A stretch of 64,000 bases of DNA. Origin: Chloroflexota bacterium (GTDB lineage: Bacteria > Chloroflexota > Anaerolineae > 4572-78 > J111). The translations under genes were made by a program, and so were the position numbers. The stretch is taken from the NCBI GenBank assembly GCA_016860845.1, contig BOKF01000013.1, positions 62,001 through 126,000 on the forward strand, given 5' to 3'. How positions within the stretch are numbered: the stretch's first letter is position 1; each line of letters begins with the position of its first letter. The notes under the pieces are model-generated. The model was given only the letters and a program-made list of their open reading frames with translations. It searched no databases and was not told where the DNA came from. Below, in pieces: positions 50,666 through 58,336 of this stretch.

Positions 50666-50914
50666 ATGGAAGAGGTAATTAAACAACTGGCAGGGACTGG
50701 ACTTTCAGAAAAACAATTAAAGGCTGTGGCTTGCCTGGTCATCGAGGACAGCAAGGTGGCGGCGGCTCGGCGTATTGGCGTTGATGTATCAACGATTCAC
50801 CGCTGGTTGGCCAAGCCGGCCTTCCGGCAAGCAGTAACTGATGCTCGACAGGCGCTGCTGGCTGATCTGTTCGCGGAGGTACGAGGGCAGGCCGAAGCTC
50901 TCGTGAGAAAGTAA
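50666..50914 (+). CDS. Helix-turn-helix protein (phBC6A51/small-terminase-like)
   Basis: An 82-residue protein with LSEKQLKAVACLVIEDSKV and the helix-turn-helix AAARRIGVDVSTIHRWLAKP. The same domain starts small terminase subunits and some insertion-element proteins. Here there is no large terminase, so it is more likely a regulator or a remnant. It is transcribed away from the small-gene train. Confidence 0.6.
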   Translation: MEEVIKQLAGTGLSEKQLKAVACLVIEDSKVAAARRIGVDVSTIHRWLAKPAFRQAVTDARQALLADLFAEVRGQAEALVRK

Positions 50915-51364
50915 TCCACCACCACCACTGAGTATGTTTGTTTTGCTGAACATACCCCGGATGGTTCACTTTTGGGGGTGTCCACTTCTAACACCCTGAT
51001 GCCCATTTTTTGGGGTAGCTTACCTGGAAATGTGATTAAATTTCCCTTTTGCATTGCTACTCAGGCGGCAATTTCCTCAAGGAAGCAACAAAAAAGCCGC
51101 CCTACTGAGGCAGACTCTTTTACTTCATTACCACAAAAATGCCACGCTCCAACGTTCGCCAAAGCTACCAGAGGGGGCGCGTGGCTTTTGTATATGCGCC
51201 CTGTACCGACGCGCAGTACCGGCCAGGCGTCCCGTTGGAGCTTCCTCCGGGGGAACTGTCTCCCGCGAGAGACAGACAGGCCGCGCCATTTTTTAGTGCC
51301 TCGATCACGTCTCCGCCGGTTGTGGCCTACCCGTGATGTTGCCGACAGGGCCGTTCAATCACAC
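50915..51364. other. 450-bp spacer rich in inverted repeats
   Basis: No convincing gene is present. Structures include GTATGTT/AACATAC (about 50930-50955), GGGTGT/ACACCC (about 50976-50996), a CTCAGGCGGC/GCCGCC-CTGAG stem (about 51060-51113), GCCACGC/GCGTGGC followed by TTTT (about 51141-51188) and CTGTCTC/GAGACAG (51256-51275). A 65-codon rightward frame at 51139 lacks a ribosome-binding site and is not called. The region separates the element from the defence operon and may encode small RNAs or hold the element's right end. Confidence 0.4.
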
Positions 51365-52885
51365 TCACGACCTGTAAAAAATGGAGGACACAGCAACTCG
51401 AAAACCGGAGAGCCCGTTACAACGGTTGTAGTGGTCCTTGCGGCGGCAGGCACAGCGGGCGGATCTCTGACGGTAGTCCCACGACCCACCCCGCAGCACG
51501 CGATGACCCTTAGCACCGGGACTTTCCCGCCCATCTTTTGGATCATAAGGATAGGAGTAAGGGAGACTATTCGTCCATTCCCAAACGTTGCCGGCCATAT
51601 CTAGCACCCCATACGGGCTGACACTAGCCGAGTAGATCTCTACTGGCGTAGTTCCACCCAGCTTGCTTTCTTGAGTATTACACCGCTTGGCGTCCCACTT
51701 GTTCCCCCACGGATAAATCCGACCATCCGTCCCCCGCGCCGCTTTCTCCCACTCCGCCTCGCTCGGCAACCGATACGCTTTACCCGTCACCTGGGCCAGC
51801 CAACTACAGTAGGCTACCGCGTCATCCCATGAAACATGAACCACTGGGTGGTTTTCTTTACCCTCCGGAATCTTACCTTTTTCCCAGTGGTACGGCGCTT
51901 TGCGCTTCGTCGCCTGCACAAAGGCCGAGTATTGGACATTGGTCACCGGTGTTTTGGCAATGTAGTAGTCGGGGAGACAAAGCTTATGTTGAGGCTGTTC
52001 TTCGCTATCTGCCTGTTTATCTTTTTCGGGATTGCTGCCCATTTGGAACTCACCAGCCGGGATTAGGATTAGCTCCGGCTCGAAAGTTTCTTTCTTTTTC
52101 GTTTGTCTTGGTGACTCAAGTTTGGCAGGGGTGGCCGGTTCCTCTGGTAGTTTGGGCTTAGGCTGTTTAGCAGGGGCAATCTCAGCCGGTGGCTGTCGCT
52201 TCCCAATCTCATAATCCAGCGCCCGTGTAAGGTCCTTAAAGCCATCCGGTTCGAACAGATTAACCCAATGCAATTCCGAGAGCCGTTCAGGTACTTGACA
52301 CTCTTCTAAACGTACCGGGATGAGATAAATTGTTCCCACGGGCGTCTGCTCTAGGATATCCAGCGCCCACTTGATCTCTTGCTGTACCACGCCCCGTTTG
52401 GTGATTGAGTTATTCGAGAGGCAAACCAGGACGAGGTTATAGGGATCGCGAATAATCTTTTCAATTTCTCGTCGCCAGGTCTGTCCTGGCAGCAAATCAA
52501 ACTTATCCAGCCAGGGGTGATAACCAGCGTCTTTGAGGTGATAATAAAGTTCCTTCACCCGAGGTTTATCTTCACTGGCGTGGCAGAGGAAAATCCGGGG
52601 TTGAGATCGAAAGCTAACCAGTTTGGGGTCAGCGGCAACGGTCGGAGTAACCGGTACTGATACTGCCGGCGAGACAGCTAGCTTTGGTTGAGGTGCCTCA
52701 TTCTGTCCTTGGTTTAACTCTGCCAATTCTGCCTGCAATTTTTCAATGCTTGCCTCTATATCTTCGATCTCGAGGAGAATGTGAGGTTCAGTATCAATGC
52801 CTTTCCGAGCTTGCTGTTCCTTGAGTTTTTGCAAGCGCCTTTGCCACAATATTAGTTCGTTTTGAAGGTCATCTTTGCGTGACAC
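51365..52885 (-). CDS. TIR-FGE conflict protein with adaptor-like N-terminus
   Basis: A 506-residue protein. Residues 1-60 are a helical adaptor-like domain (LQKLKEQQARKGIDTEPHIL). Residues ~96-229 are a TIR domain (PRIFLCHASEDKPRVKELYY, GYHPWLDKFDLLPG), with Glu170 in VVQQEIKWALD at the place of the NADase catalytic Glu. After a Pro-rich linker, residues ~270-503 are a formylglycine-generating-enzyme/C-lectin-type domain (LILIPAGEFQMGS, YRLPSEAEWEKAARG, DMAGNVWEW, RVLRGGSW). A TIR effector on an FGE sensor suggests NAD-depleting immunity. It is the last gene of the defence operon. Confidence 0.8.
   Translation of the reverse strand: MSRKDDLQNELILWQRRLQKLKEQQARKGIDTEPHILLEIEDIEASIEKLQAELAELNQGQNEAPQPKLAVSPAVSVPVTPTVAADPKLVSFRSQPRIFLCHASEDKPRVKELYYHLKDAGYHPWLDKFDLLPGQTWRREIEKIIRDPYNLVLVCLSNNSITKRGVVQQEIKWALDILEQTPVGTIYLIPVRLEECQVPERLSELHWVNLFEPDGFKDLTRALDYEIGKRQPPAEIAPAKQPKPKLPEEPATPAKLESPRQTKKKETFEPELILIPAGEFQMGSNPEKDKQADSEEQPQHKLCLPDYYIAKTPVTNVQYSAFVQATKRKAPYHWEKGKIPEGKENHPVVHVSWDDAVAYCSWLAQVTGKAYRLPSEAEWEKAARGTDGRIYPWGNKWDAKRCNTQESKLGGTTPVEIYSASVSPYGVLDMAGNVWEWTNSLPYSYPYDPKDGRESPGAKGHRVLRGGSWDYRQRSARCACRRKDHYNRCNGLSGFRVAVSSIFYRS
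51395..51505 (-). other. DGR-like variable region in the FGE domain
   Basis: Residues 461-497, from RVLRGGSW to GFRV, have the layout of diversity-generating retroelement targets. A fixed frame (GGSW, AR.A.R, GFRV) is interrupted by D, Y, R, S, C, H, N and L at sites where relatives have Asn. Many of these codons are one or two A-site changes from AAC. The paired NACHT-FGE protein lacks this pattern. No reverse transcriptase or template repeat is in the window. Confidence 0.5.
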
Positions 52886-52940
52886 GAGAACCTTACCTTA
52901 CTCTTTCTCTGTCCCGGATTTCAGTATCCCAGGAGTCCAA

Positions 52941-55532
52941 CTACAAAATGGGAGAGATTACAATCCGAAACCCGACGTCGTAGCCCCCTTGCCTCGGAAG
53001 GCTCCTATTACGAAGCGTACAACGGATGTAATCCTCATCGCTGAGGAAAGAGCCACCCCGCAGCACCCGGACTGAATTTCCCTCAATATAACTGGCCGAC
53101 CATTCTTCCTCCCCAACATCGTAGGGATAAGTTTTGCCATATTTAGTGACACACCACTCCCAAACATTGCCGGCACAGTCAAATGTTCCATAAGGACTAA
53201 CGCCTGCCAGATAAATCCCTACCGGTGTCGTCCTCTGTACTTGCTGCTTACCCTCACCCGCATTTAACCGGTCAGCTTCAAACTCATTGCCCCAAGGATA
53301 CTTTCGTCCGCCAACACCTCGAGCGGCTTTTTCCCACTCCGCTTCGCTTGGCAGGCGATAGGGTTGCCCCGTTTCTACCCTCAGCCAATGACAATAAGCG
53401 ACAGCCTCATACCAACCGACCCCAATGACAGGTTGATTGGGCTGATTATAACGCGCATCAGTCCATTTACCAGGTTCAAACCACTCCCCACGTTCTTTTT
53501 CCTGCCACCCTGCCTTCGTCCACCACTGTTTATTTTGATAACCCTTGGCCTCAGTAAATTGCCTGTATTCAGCATTGGTCACCAGATACTTACCAATTTG
53601 ATAGGAAGGCAAAAAGAGTTTGTGGCGCGGTTTTTCATCATCATACCTACTGTTGTCATCTCCCATCCAAAACTCCCCGGCCGGAATCGTGATCATTTCT
53701 CCCAAACGGGGATCGCCCAGATAGCCCAATACCTCCCCGGCCGCTATTCGCACCCGCAAAGCCACTTCGGGTTGGGCAATTGTGGTCAATAGGGACTCGA
53801 TCACCGCCTGCCGGATGGCTTTATTTACCCTGGCCTGCCCTTCATACAGGCAACGCCCGGCCAGAACCGGGTTAATCTGTAGCAGGGTCCGCACTAACTT
53901 GTCATCGTTTTCAGAGACCAGCCCTGCCGCCAGGATAGTCGTCTCTTCCCAACCGGTTGGCGGCGGCGGCGGCAAGGGATCGTAGTTATCTTCAGGCCGG
54001 ACCCGTAACGGCATCTCCTCTTCCAGCCAAGGCCAGCGCCAGTAGTCGCTCAGACTGGCCGGATCGCGTTTGAGCATCTGCCAGGCGGCAAAGTATTCTT
54101 GTAAAAGTTGGTGATAAAACCGGACTGAGGAACGATCCACCGGCATCTCGATGATGTGGGCGCTGGCCGCCAGGGTTAGCACTTGGTCAGGCGGCGAGGG
54201 ACGCGACGGCCACTTAGGATCAGGCTGCACTTCGTCAGGCAGCACCGCCTTGATCTTGCCCATTTCCACCAGCGTGCCGGAGCCGGCCCGAGCTTGCATC
54301 TCAAAGGACATGATAGACAGAGCTTCTCGTTGCACCTCGGCAGCGAGCCAGTCAGCAGGCGAACATTTAGCCTTGGCCCAACTCATCAGAATCTGAGTAA
54401 AACGCTGCATCAACTCGGCCCGATTCCGGCCCAACTGCCCATCCTCGGCAAAAATATCCACCATCATCGTCAGAAGGTAGGGGTTGCGGGCCATTTCGAG
54501 CAAGCGGTGTTTGTCATCCCCACTTCCGACTAACTCCTGCCATAAGGCTTGCCACTTCTCTGGTAATTCATTCCGCAAAAACGCCTGAATCTGCTCATCG
54601 TTGAGTGGCTGCACTTCCACTCGCTGCAAACCAGAGAGTTCCTCGCCGTAGTCCAGCACCCGGCAGGTGACCAGAAAGCGATTGTCTTTAGCCGCCCACT
54701 GGTCAATGAAGCGGCGTAAACTCTGCGCCCGTTCGTGATAACCTTCGTGGGGCATCTCGTTCAGGGCGTCGAAGAGAAAGAAGAGTTGACCAGCTTCCAA
54801 GTAGCCTTCGAGGTTAGCGACCAGTTCCGGCGCTCCCCAATGGCCGGCCTGGGTGGAACCACCCCAACCCTGGACAATGAACTCTTCCAGGGTCATCCCC
54901 GGCCTGAACTCACTCAGACGCAGAGGAATAGGCAAGTGCTTCGGCTCATCGGCGAATTCATAGGCCAAGTTTTCCAGGGCCGTCGTTTTGCCGCAGCCGG
55001 GGTCGCCGAGGAGGATGAGGCAGGGATACTTGTCTACTCCTTCGCCCAGGGTGTTGAGTTTGACCCGTTTGAGTTCCTGCCCCGCCTGAATCCACTCGTG
55101 ATATTCGGCCATTGCGCGCTGTTTGCGGCGCAGGACTGAACGCGGCGCGGTTTCTTCCTCAGGGAAGGAAACAACGTCAGTGGTTTCGCCGGCCAGAGGG
55201 ATGTAGTAGGGAGCATCGGCGGCATAACGGGCTTTGAGGCGTTCACGGTAAGCTTTCTCGGCAGCGGCAAGGGTTTGGGAGTCAACGGGCGAAGGAGTAA
55301 ATACATCTCCAAAGACATTCAGCGAGACCAGGAGAGGCTTGAGTGCCTCGCGCCACTCGAACTGATTAAGTTCACCCGCCATCGCTTGCTTGGTCAGGAC
55401 GATGGCCTGCTCGTGGTCGGCGATCTGGTTAAGCAACTCAACGGGCGTATTGCCGCCATACTTGGCCTCGCGCTCCCGAAGAGTGTTCAGGTTTTGGGTG
55501 AGTTTGATTAGAACCACTTTGAAGTCAGCCAT
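52941..55532 (-). CDS. NACHT-type STAND ATPase with C-terminal FGE domain
   Basis: An 863-residue protein. Residues 1-60 form an adaptor-like helical domain (LREREAKYGGNTPVELLNQI) similar in layout to that of the TIR-FGE protein. Residues ~165-450 are a NACHT ATPase: Walker A LLGDPGCGKTTAL at 176-183, Walker B FFLFDALNEMP near 252-262 and FLVTCRVLDYGEELSGL. A helical region with YHQLLQEYFAAWQML follows. Residues ~640-863 are an FGE domain (EMITIPAGEFWMGD, YRLPSEAEWEKAARG, DCAGNVWEWC). It starts 1 base after the upstream stop. The likely role is a nucleotide-gated sensor that activates a partner through the shared N-terminal domain. Confidence 0.85.
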   Translation of the reverse strand: MADFKVVLIKLTQNLNTLREREAKYGGNTPVELLNQIADHEQAIVLTKQAMAGELNQFEWREALKPLLVSLNVFGDVFTPSPVDSQTLAAAEKAYRERLKARYAADAPYYIPLAGETTDVVSFPEEETAPRSVLRRKQRAMAEYHEWIQAGQELKRVKLNTLGEGVDKYPCLILLGDPGCGKTTALENLAYEFADEPKHLPIPLRLSEFRPGMTLEEFIVQGWGGSTQAGHWGAPELVANLEGYLEAGQLFFLFDALNEMPHEGYHERAQSLRRFIDQWAAKDNRFLVTCRVLDYGEELSGLQRVEVQPLNDEQIQAFLRNELPEKWQALWQELVGSGDDKHRLLEMARNPYLLTMMVDIFAEDGQLGRNRAELMQRFTQILMSWAKAKCSPADWLAAEVQREALSIMSFEMQARAGSGTLVEMGKIKAVLPDEVQPDPKWPSRPSPPDQVLTLAASAHIIEMPVDRSSVRFYHQLLQEYFAAWQMLKRDPASLSDYWRWPWLEEEMPLRVRPEDNYDPLPPPPPTGWEETTILAAGLVSENDDKLVRTLLQINPVLAGRCLYEGQARVNKAIRQAVIESLLTTIAQPEVALRVRIAAGEVLGYLGDPRLGEMITIPAGEFWMGDDNSRYDDEKPRHKLFLPSYQIGKYLVTNAEYRQFTEAKGYQNKQWWTKAGWQEKERGEWFEPGKWTDARYNQPNQPVIGVGWYEAVAYCHWLRVETGQPYRLPSEAEWEKAARGVGGRKYPWGNEFEADRLNAGEGKQQVQRTTPVGIYLAGVSPYGTFDCAGNVWEWCVTKYGKTYPYDVGEEEWSASYIEGNSVRVLRGGSFLSDEDYIRCTLRNRSLPRQGGYDVGFRIVISPIL

Positions 55533-55533
55533 G

Positions 55534-55935
55534 TCATAGTTCTCGCTTCAACTGTTCATAAGCCTCTGGTGGCGACGGCTGATGAGGAATGCGGACCCGG
55601 TAGCTGCTCATTCCACCGTCCAGCCGCAGAAACACAAACACGACCTCCCTGGCCGGGTCGTACTCCTTGACCATCCGTTTTACATCGGGGTCGCCGGTGG
55701 CCCGAACACCCTGGTAAGGCACGTAAGCCGCCTGGCTCTCACCAAACAGGTACGACTCGCCCCGTGGAGGGTCTTTCGATTCGGTCACGTCAACGACCAG
55801 GCAGCCCCGGCCCTGCTTTTGGTATTGCTGCCAGGCGAAAGCCGCAGCGATGGGCCAATTGGTGCGGATGAATTCGGCGTGGCTCTCGCGGCTCTCCCGG
55901 CCTGTAGGCAAGTCTTCGGGTTTAAACTTTGTCAT
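55534..55935 (-). CDS. Hypothetical protein of the defence operon (133 aa)
   Basis: A 133-residue soluble alpha/beta protein (TNWPIAAAFAWQQYQKQGRG, YDPAREVVFVFLRLDGGMSS). No catalytic motif or family is recognised. It is translated with the NACHT-FGE gene (1-base gap) and preceded by a small membrane protein, so it is likely a dedicated component of the system. Confidence 0.6.
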   Translation of the reverse strand: MTKFKPEDLPTGRESRESHAEFIRTNWPIAAAFAWQQYQKQGRGCLVVDVTESKDPPRGESYLFGESQAAYVPYQGVRATGDPDVKRMVKEYDPAREVVFVFLRLDGGMSSYRVRIPHQPSPPEAYEQLKREL

Positions 55936-55956
55936 TTGGACTATCGCTATCTCTGT

Positions 55957-56157
55957 TCACGCCTCCTGCAAAATTCCAATTGTCGGTGTAGGTAAAGGAC
56001 GACGCCTATATTGCAGGAGGGGCCAAATTAAGGTGGACAGAATCGCCAGGATCAGCAGCAGCGTAATCAGCACTGTTACCAAGCCGAGCTTGCGGCTTCG
56101 TGGCTCATCATTATCCTCTTCTATCGGTATCTGTTCCCGCCACATGGCCAGCCTCAA
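55957..56157 (-). CDS. Small single-pass membrane protein (66 aa)
   Basis: A 66-residue protein with a charged N-terminus, one membrane helix (GLVTVLITLLLILAILSTLI) and a basic Pro-rich tail. It lies 17 bases after the NERD-helicase stop. It could anchor the complex at the membrane or act as a pore-type effector; this is inference. Confidence 0.5.
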   Translation of the reverse strand: MRLAMWREQIPIEEDNDEPRSRKLGLVTVLITLLLILAILSTLIWPLLQYRRRPLPTPTIGILQEA

Positions 56158-56174
56158 CTGCCTTGCTTCGGCTC

Positions 56175-58301
56175 TTATTGCGGTTGCATTTCTTCCAACT
56201 TCTTTTGGAGACGGTCAATAATCCACTCAGGAGCAACACCACTGTAGGTAATGTAAAGCAAGCGTCTGGCTCTGGTCATCCCCACATAAAGTAGTTTCCG
56301 CTCCTGATCCAAAAGCTGCTGAAACTCCTGGCTTTCAATATCTATCGGTTCATTGATCTTGAATTCCTCAAGCCCACAGATAAAAACAACTTCAAATTCC
56401 AAACCTTTGGCGCTATGAAACGTACAGATTTTGACCGCTGGCGCGGTAAAATCCAAATCACCGCTCACTACCGTACAAGCCACACCTCGACTACGCAGCT
56501 CCTGGGCCATCCGTTCGTTGCCGCTGCGATGGCGCTGAAGTATGACCATATCTTTCGGCAAATACCCCTGCTGCAATAAAGACAGAATCTGGGCGGCGAT
56601 GCCGCTGTACTCTTTGTCCGGCGACTCAAAGGATAACAACACCGGCAGCGGTCCATGCCGAAATTCGTTGTAGCCTCCATCCGGCTCCACCAGAGTATCC
56701 CCGGCACTTTGTAGTTCTTCAATTAGGGTCTGGCTATTACGAATCGCTTCTAAAGCGACTTCAACGATTTCGCGGGTACTCCGATAAGAGCGTCTGAGGA
56801 TGTAGCTGTTTTGACTGGTAATGCCCAAACCAAGCTCCTTCCAGGTAAAATCACGGGCATAGATTTTTTGAGCTCCATCACCTGCCATAAACACCATACT
56901 TGTTTCAGGCTTAATCATTCTGAAAGCAACCCGAAACCAGGCCGGGGCAAAATCCTGGGCTTCGTCTATCAAAATGGCATGGTACTGGGCCAATTTAATG
57001 AGGCCATCGTCCATAGCCCGTAACACCATCACCGGCAGGTCGGCCCAATCGCAGCTTTTATTTTGAGCCAGTCGGGCCTGGTACCGGCAAAATAGATCAT
57101 AAATCAACTGCCGTTTTGGGATTTCACTTCGACCTAACCCACGCTCTCGATTGGTTCGTTTGACCTTTTGCGGGTCAAGGTAATCCTGCCAACTCCGATA
57201 ATCCACCCGCTCTTTGATCCAATTGAACTCTTCGGCGAGAAATTCAGGATCAAACTCTGTAACTTTTGCTTCTTGCAACAGGTTGGCAATTAACCCTTTT
57301 TGGCTGCTGCTATTTTGGGGATTTTTGAAAAGGCCCTGCGCGAGCAGCAACTCGCGGCACCATTTGTGAAAATTTACAATTTCAACCCGATTAGAGTCAC
57401 CCTCAATTTGGGAGAACACCTGCCGCAAATATTCCCGCAACGATTTGTTGTAAGTCAGAACCAGCACCCGCCAATTTGGATTCTGCTCGCTCAGAAACTT
57501 GGCCCGAAAGAGCAAAATCAGAGTTTTGCCGCTGCCGACCACGCCCCTAATCAACTTGGCTTGCTGCTTTCGATACAGCAGTTGGGCGTGTTCAGGCAGA
57601 TAGGTATCAAGCTTGGCTAACCCCAACTGATCCGGGTCCAGGGTAAAGAGTTGTCCCTGAGTGCCGGGAACTCGGGTCTCAGGATACAGCATCCATTTGA
57701 GGGTATCTATTTGTTTCTTCGATAGCGTCGTAGAAAATGTCGGCGCAGTTCTGAGGCGGGTAAGTAACGCTTCTCCCAAATCCTCCTTCAGCAGAACACG
57801 CTTCTCGTTGATCATGTTGGGTAAATGTAGCTCTGAGGTGCGCCATTCGTGGCGGCTGATATTGGGAAAAGCAACCAGGTAGGCGATCGAAACCGCCAGC
57901 TTGCCCTCGTGTTTACCACTGGTCCTTAACAACAGGCTGTATTTCTCCTGATCAGTGGTGCGATAACGTTCTATTTCCTCCTTGAGCACTCGAAAATGGC
58001 CCTCTACTTGTTTTTCAGGATTGGTTCGCTTGGCGAGCTGGCTGCCGGTAAAAATCTCAAAGGTGTCCCGATTGGCTCCACGAATTTTGTCTATACTCCA
58101 GTCCTTGACCTCCACAATAATAAGCCCAATATCACGCCCCAGCACCAAAAAATCAGGTCGAGCGCTCCGTTTGTCCCCAAACAGAGTTGGCTCATGCCAG
58201 CCAAAATAATCATCCGGCAGATAACGTTTGAGTGCATTAAAGACAACCCGTTCGCCAGGTTGGCAGCCATCTGGGGCGGTGGGGTAGTTCATCTTAGCCA
58301 T
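56175..58301 (-). CDS. NERD-domain nuclease fused to a UvrD/Rep-type helicase
   Basis: A 708-residue protein. The N-terminal NERD nuclease domain has GERVVFNALKRYLPDDYFGW and RPDFLVLGRDIGLIIVEVKD with the D...ExK catalytic pattern. A superfamily 1 helicase follows: Walker A LIRGVVGSGKTLILLFRA, motif II AILIDEAQDFAPAW, motif III region, and motif VI LYVGMTRARRLLYIT. NERD-helicases are common in defence islands, where they process invading DNA. It sits between the DUF499 ATPase and the small membrane protein in the operon. Confidence 0.88.
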   Translation of the reverse strand: MAKMNYPTAPDGCQPGERVVFNALKRYLPDDYFGWHEPTLFGDKRSARPDFLVLGRDIGLIIVEVKDWSIDKIRGANRDTFEIFTGSQLAKRTNPEKQVEGHFRVLKEEIERYRTTDQEKYSLLLRTSGKHEGKLAVSIAYLVAFPNISRHEWRTSELHLPNMINEKRVLLKEDLGEALLTRLRTAPTFSTTLSKKQIDTLKWMLYPETRVPGTQGQLFTLDPDQLGLAKLDTYLPEHAQLLYRKQQAKLIRGVVGSGKTLILLFRAKFLSEQNPNWRVLVLTYNKSLREYLRQVFSQIEGDSNRVEIVNFHKWCRELLLAQGLFKNPQNSSSQKGLIANLLQEAKVTEFDPEFLAEEFNWIKERVDYRSWQDYLDPQKVKRTNRERGLGRSEIPKRQLIYDLFCRYQARLAQNKSCDWADLPVMVLRAMDDGLIKLAQYHAILIDEAQDFAPAWFRVAFRMIKPETSMVFMAGDGAQKIYARDFTWKELGLGITSQNSYILRRSYRSTREIVEVALEAIRNSQTLIEELQSAGDTLVEPDGGYNEFRHGPLPVLLSFESPDKEYSGIAAQILSLLQQGYLPKDMVILQRHRSGNERMAQELRSRGVACTVVSGDLDFTAPAVKICTFHSAKGLEFEVVFICGLEEFKINEPIDIESQEFQQLLDQERKLLYVGMTRARRLLYITYSGVAPEWIIDRLQKKLEEMQPQ

Positions 58302-58336
58302 GGTGATGCTGATCTCCTTACAAGCCTATTTGTTTC

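Noticed and set aside
35234..50914. Complete prophage
   Set aside because: No capsid, portal, large terminase, tail or lysis gene is visible; only phage-type small proteins and replication genes are.
51139..51336. Rightward 65-codon frame in the spacer before the TIR-FGE gene
   Set aside because: No ribosome-binding site, no similarity, and the region is dominated by inverted repeats.
50915..51364. Template repeat for the DGR-like variable region
   Set aside because: No stretch matching the variable segment was found in the adjacent spacer on either strand.
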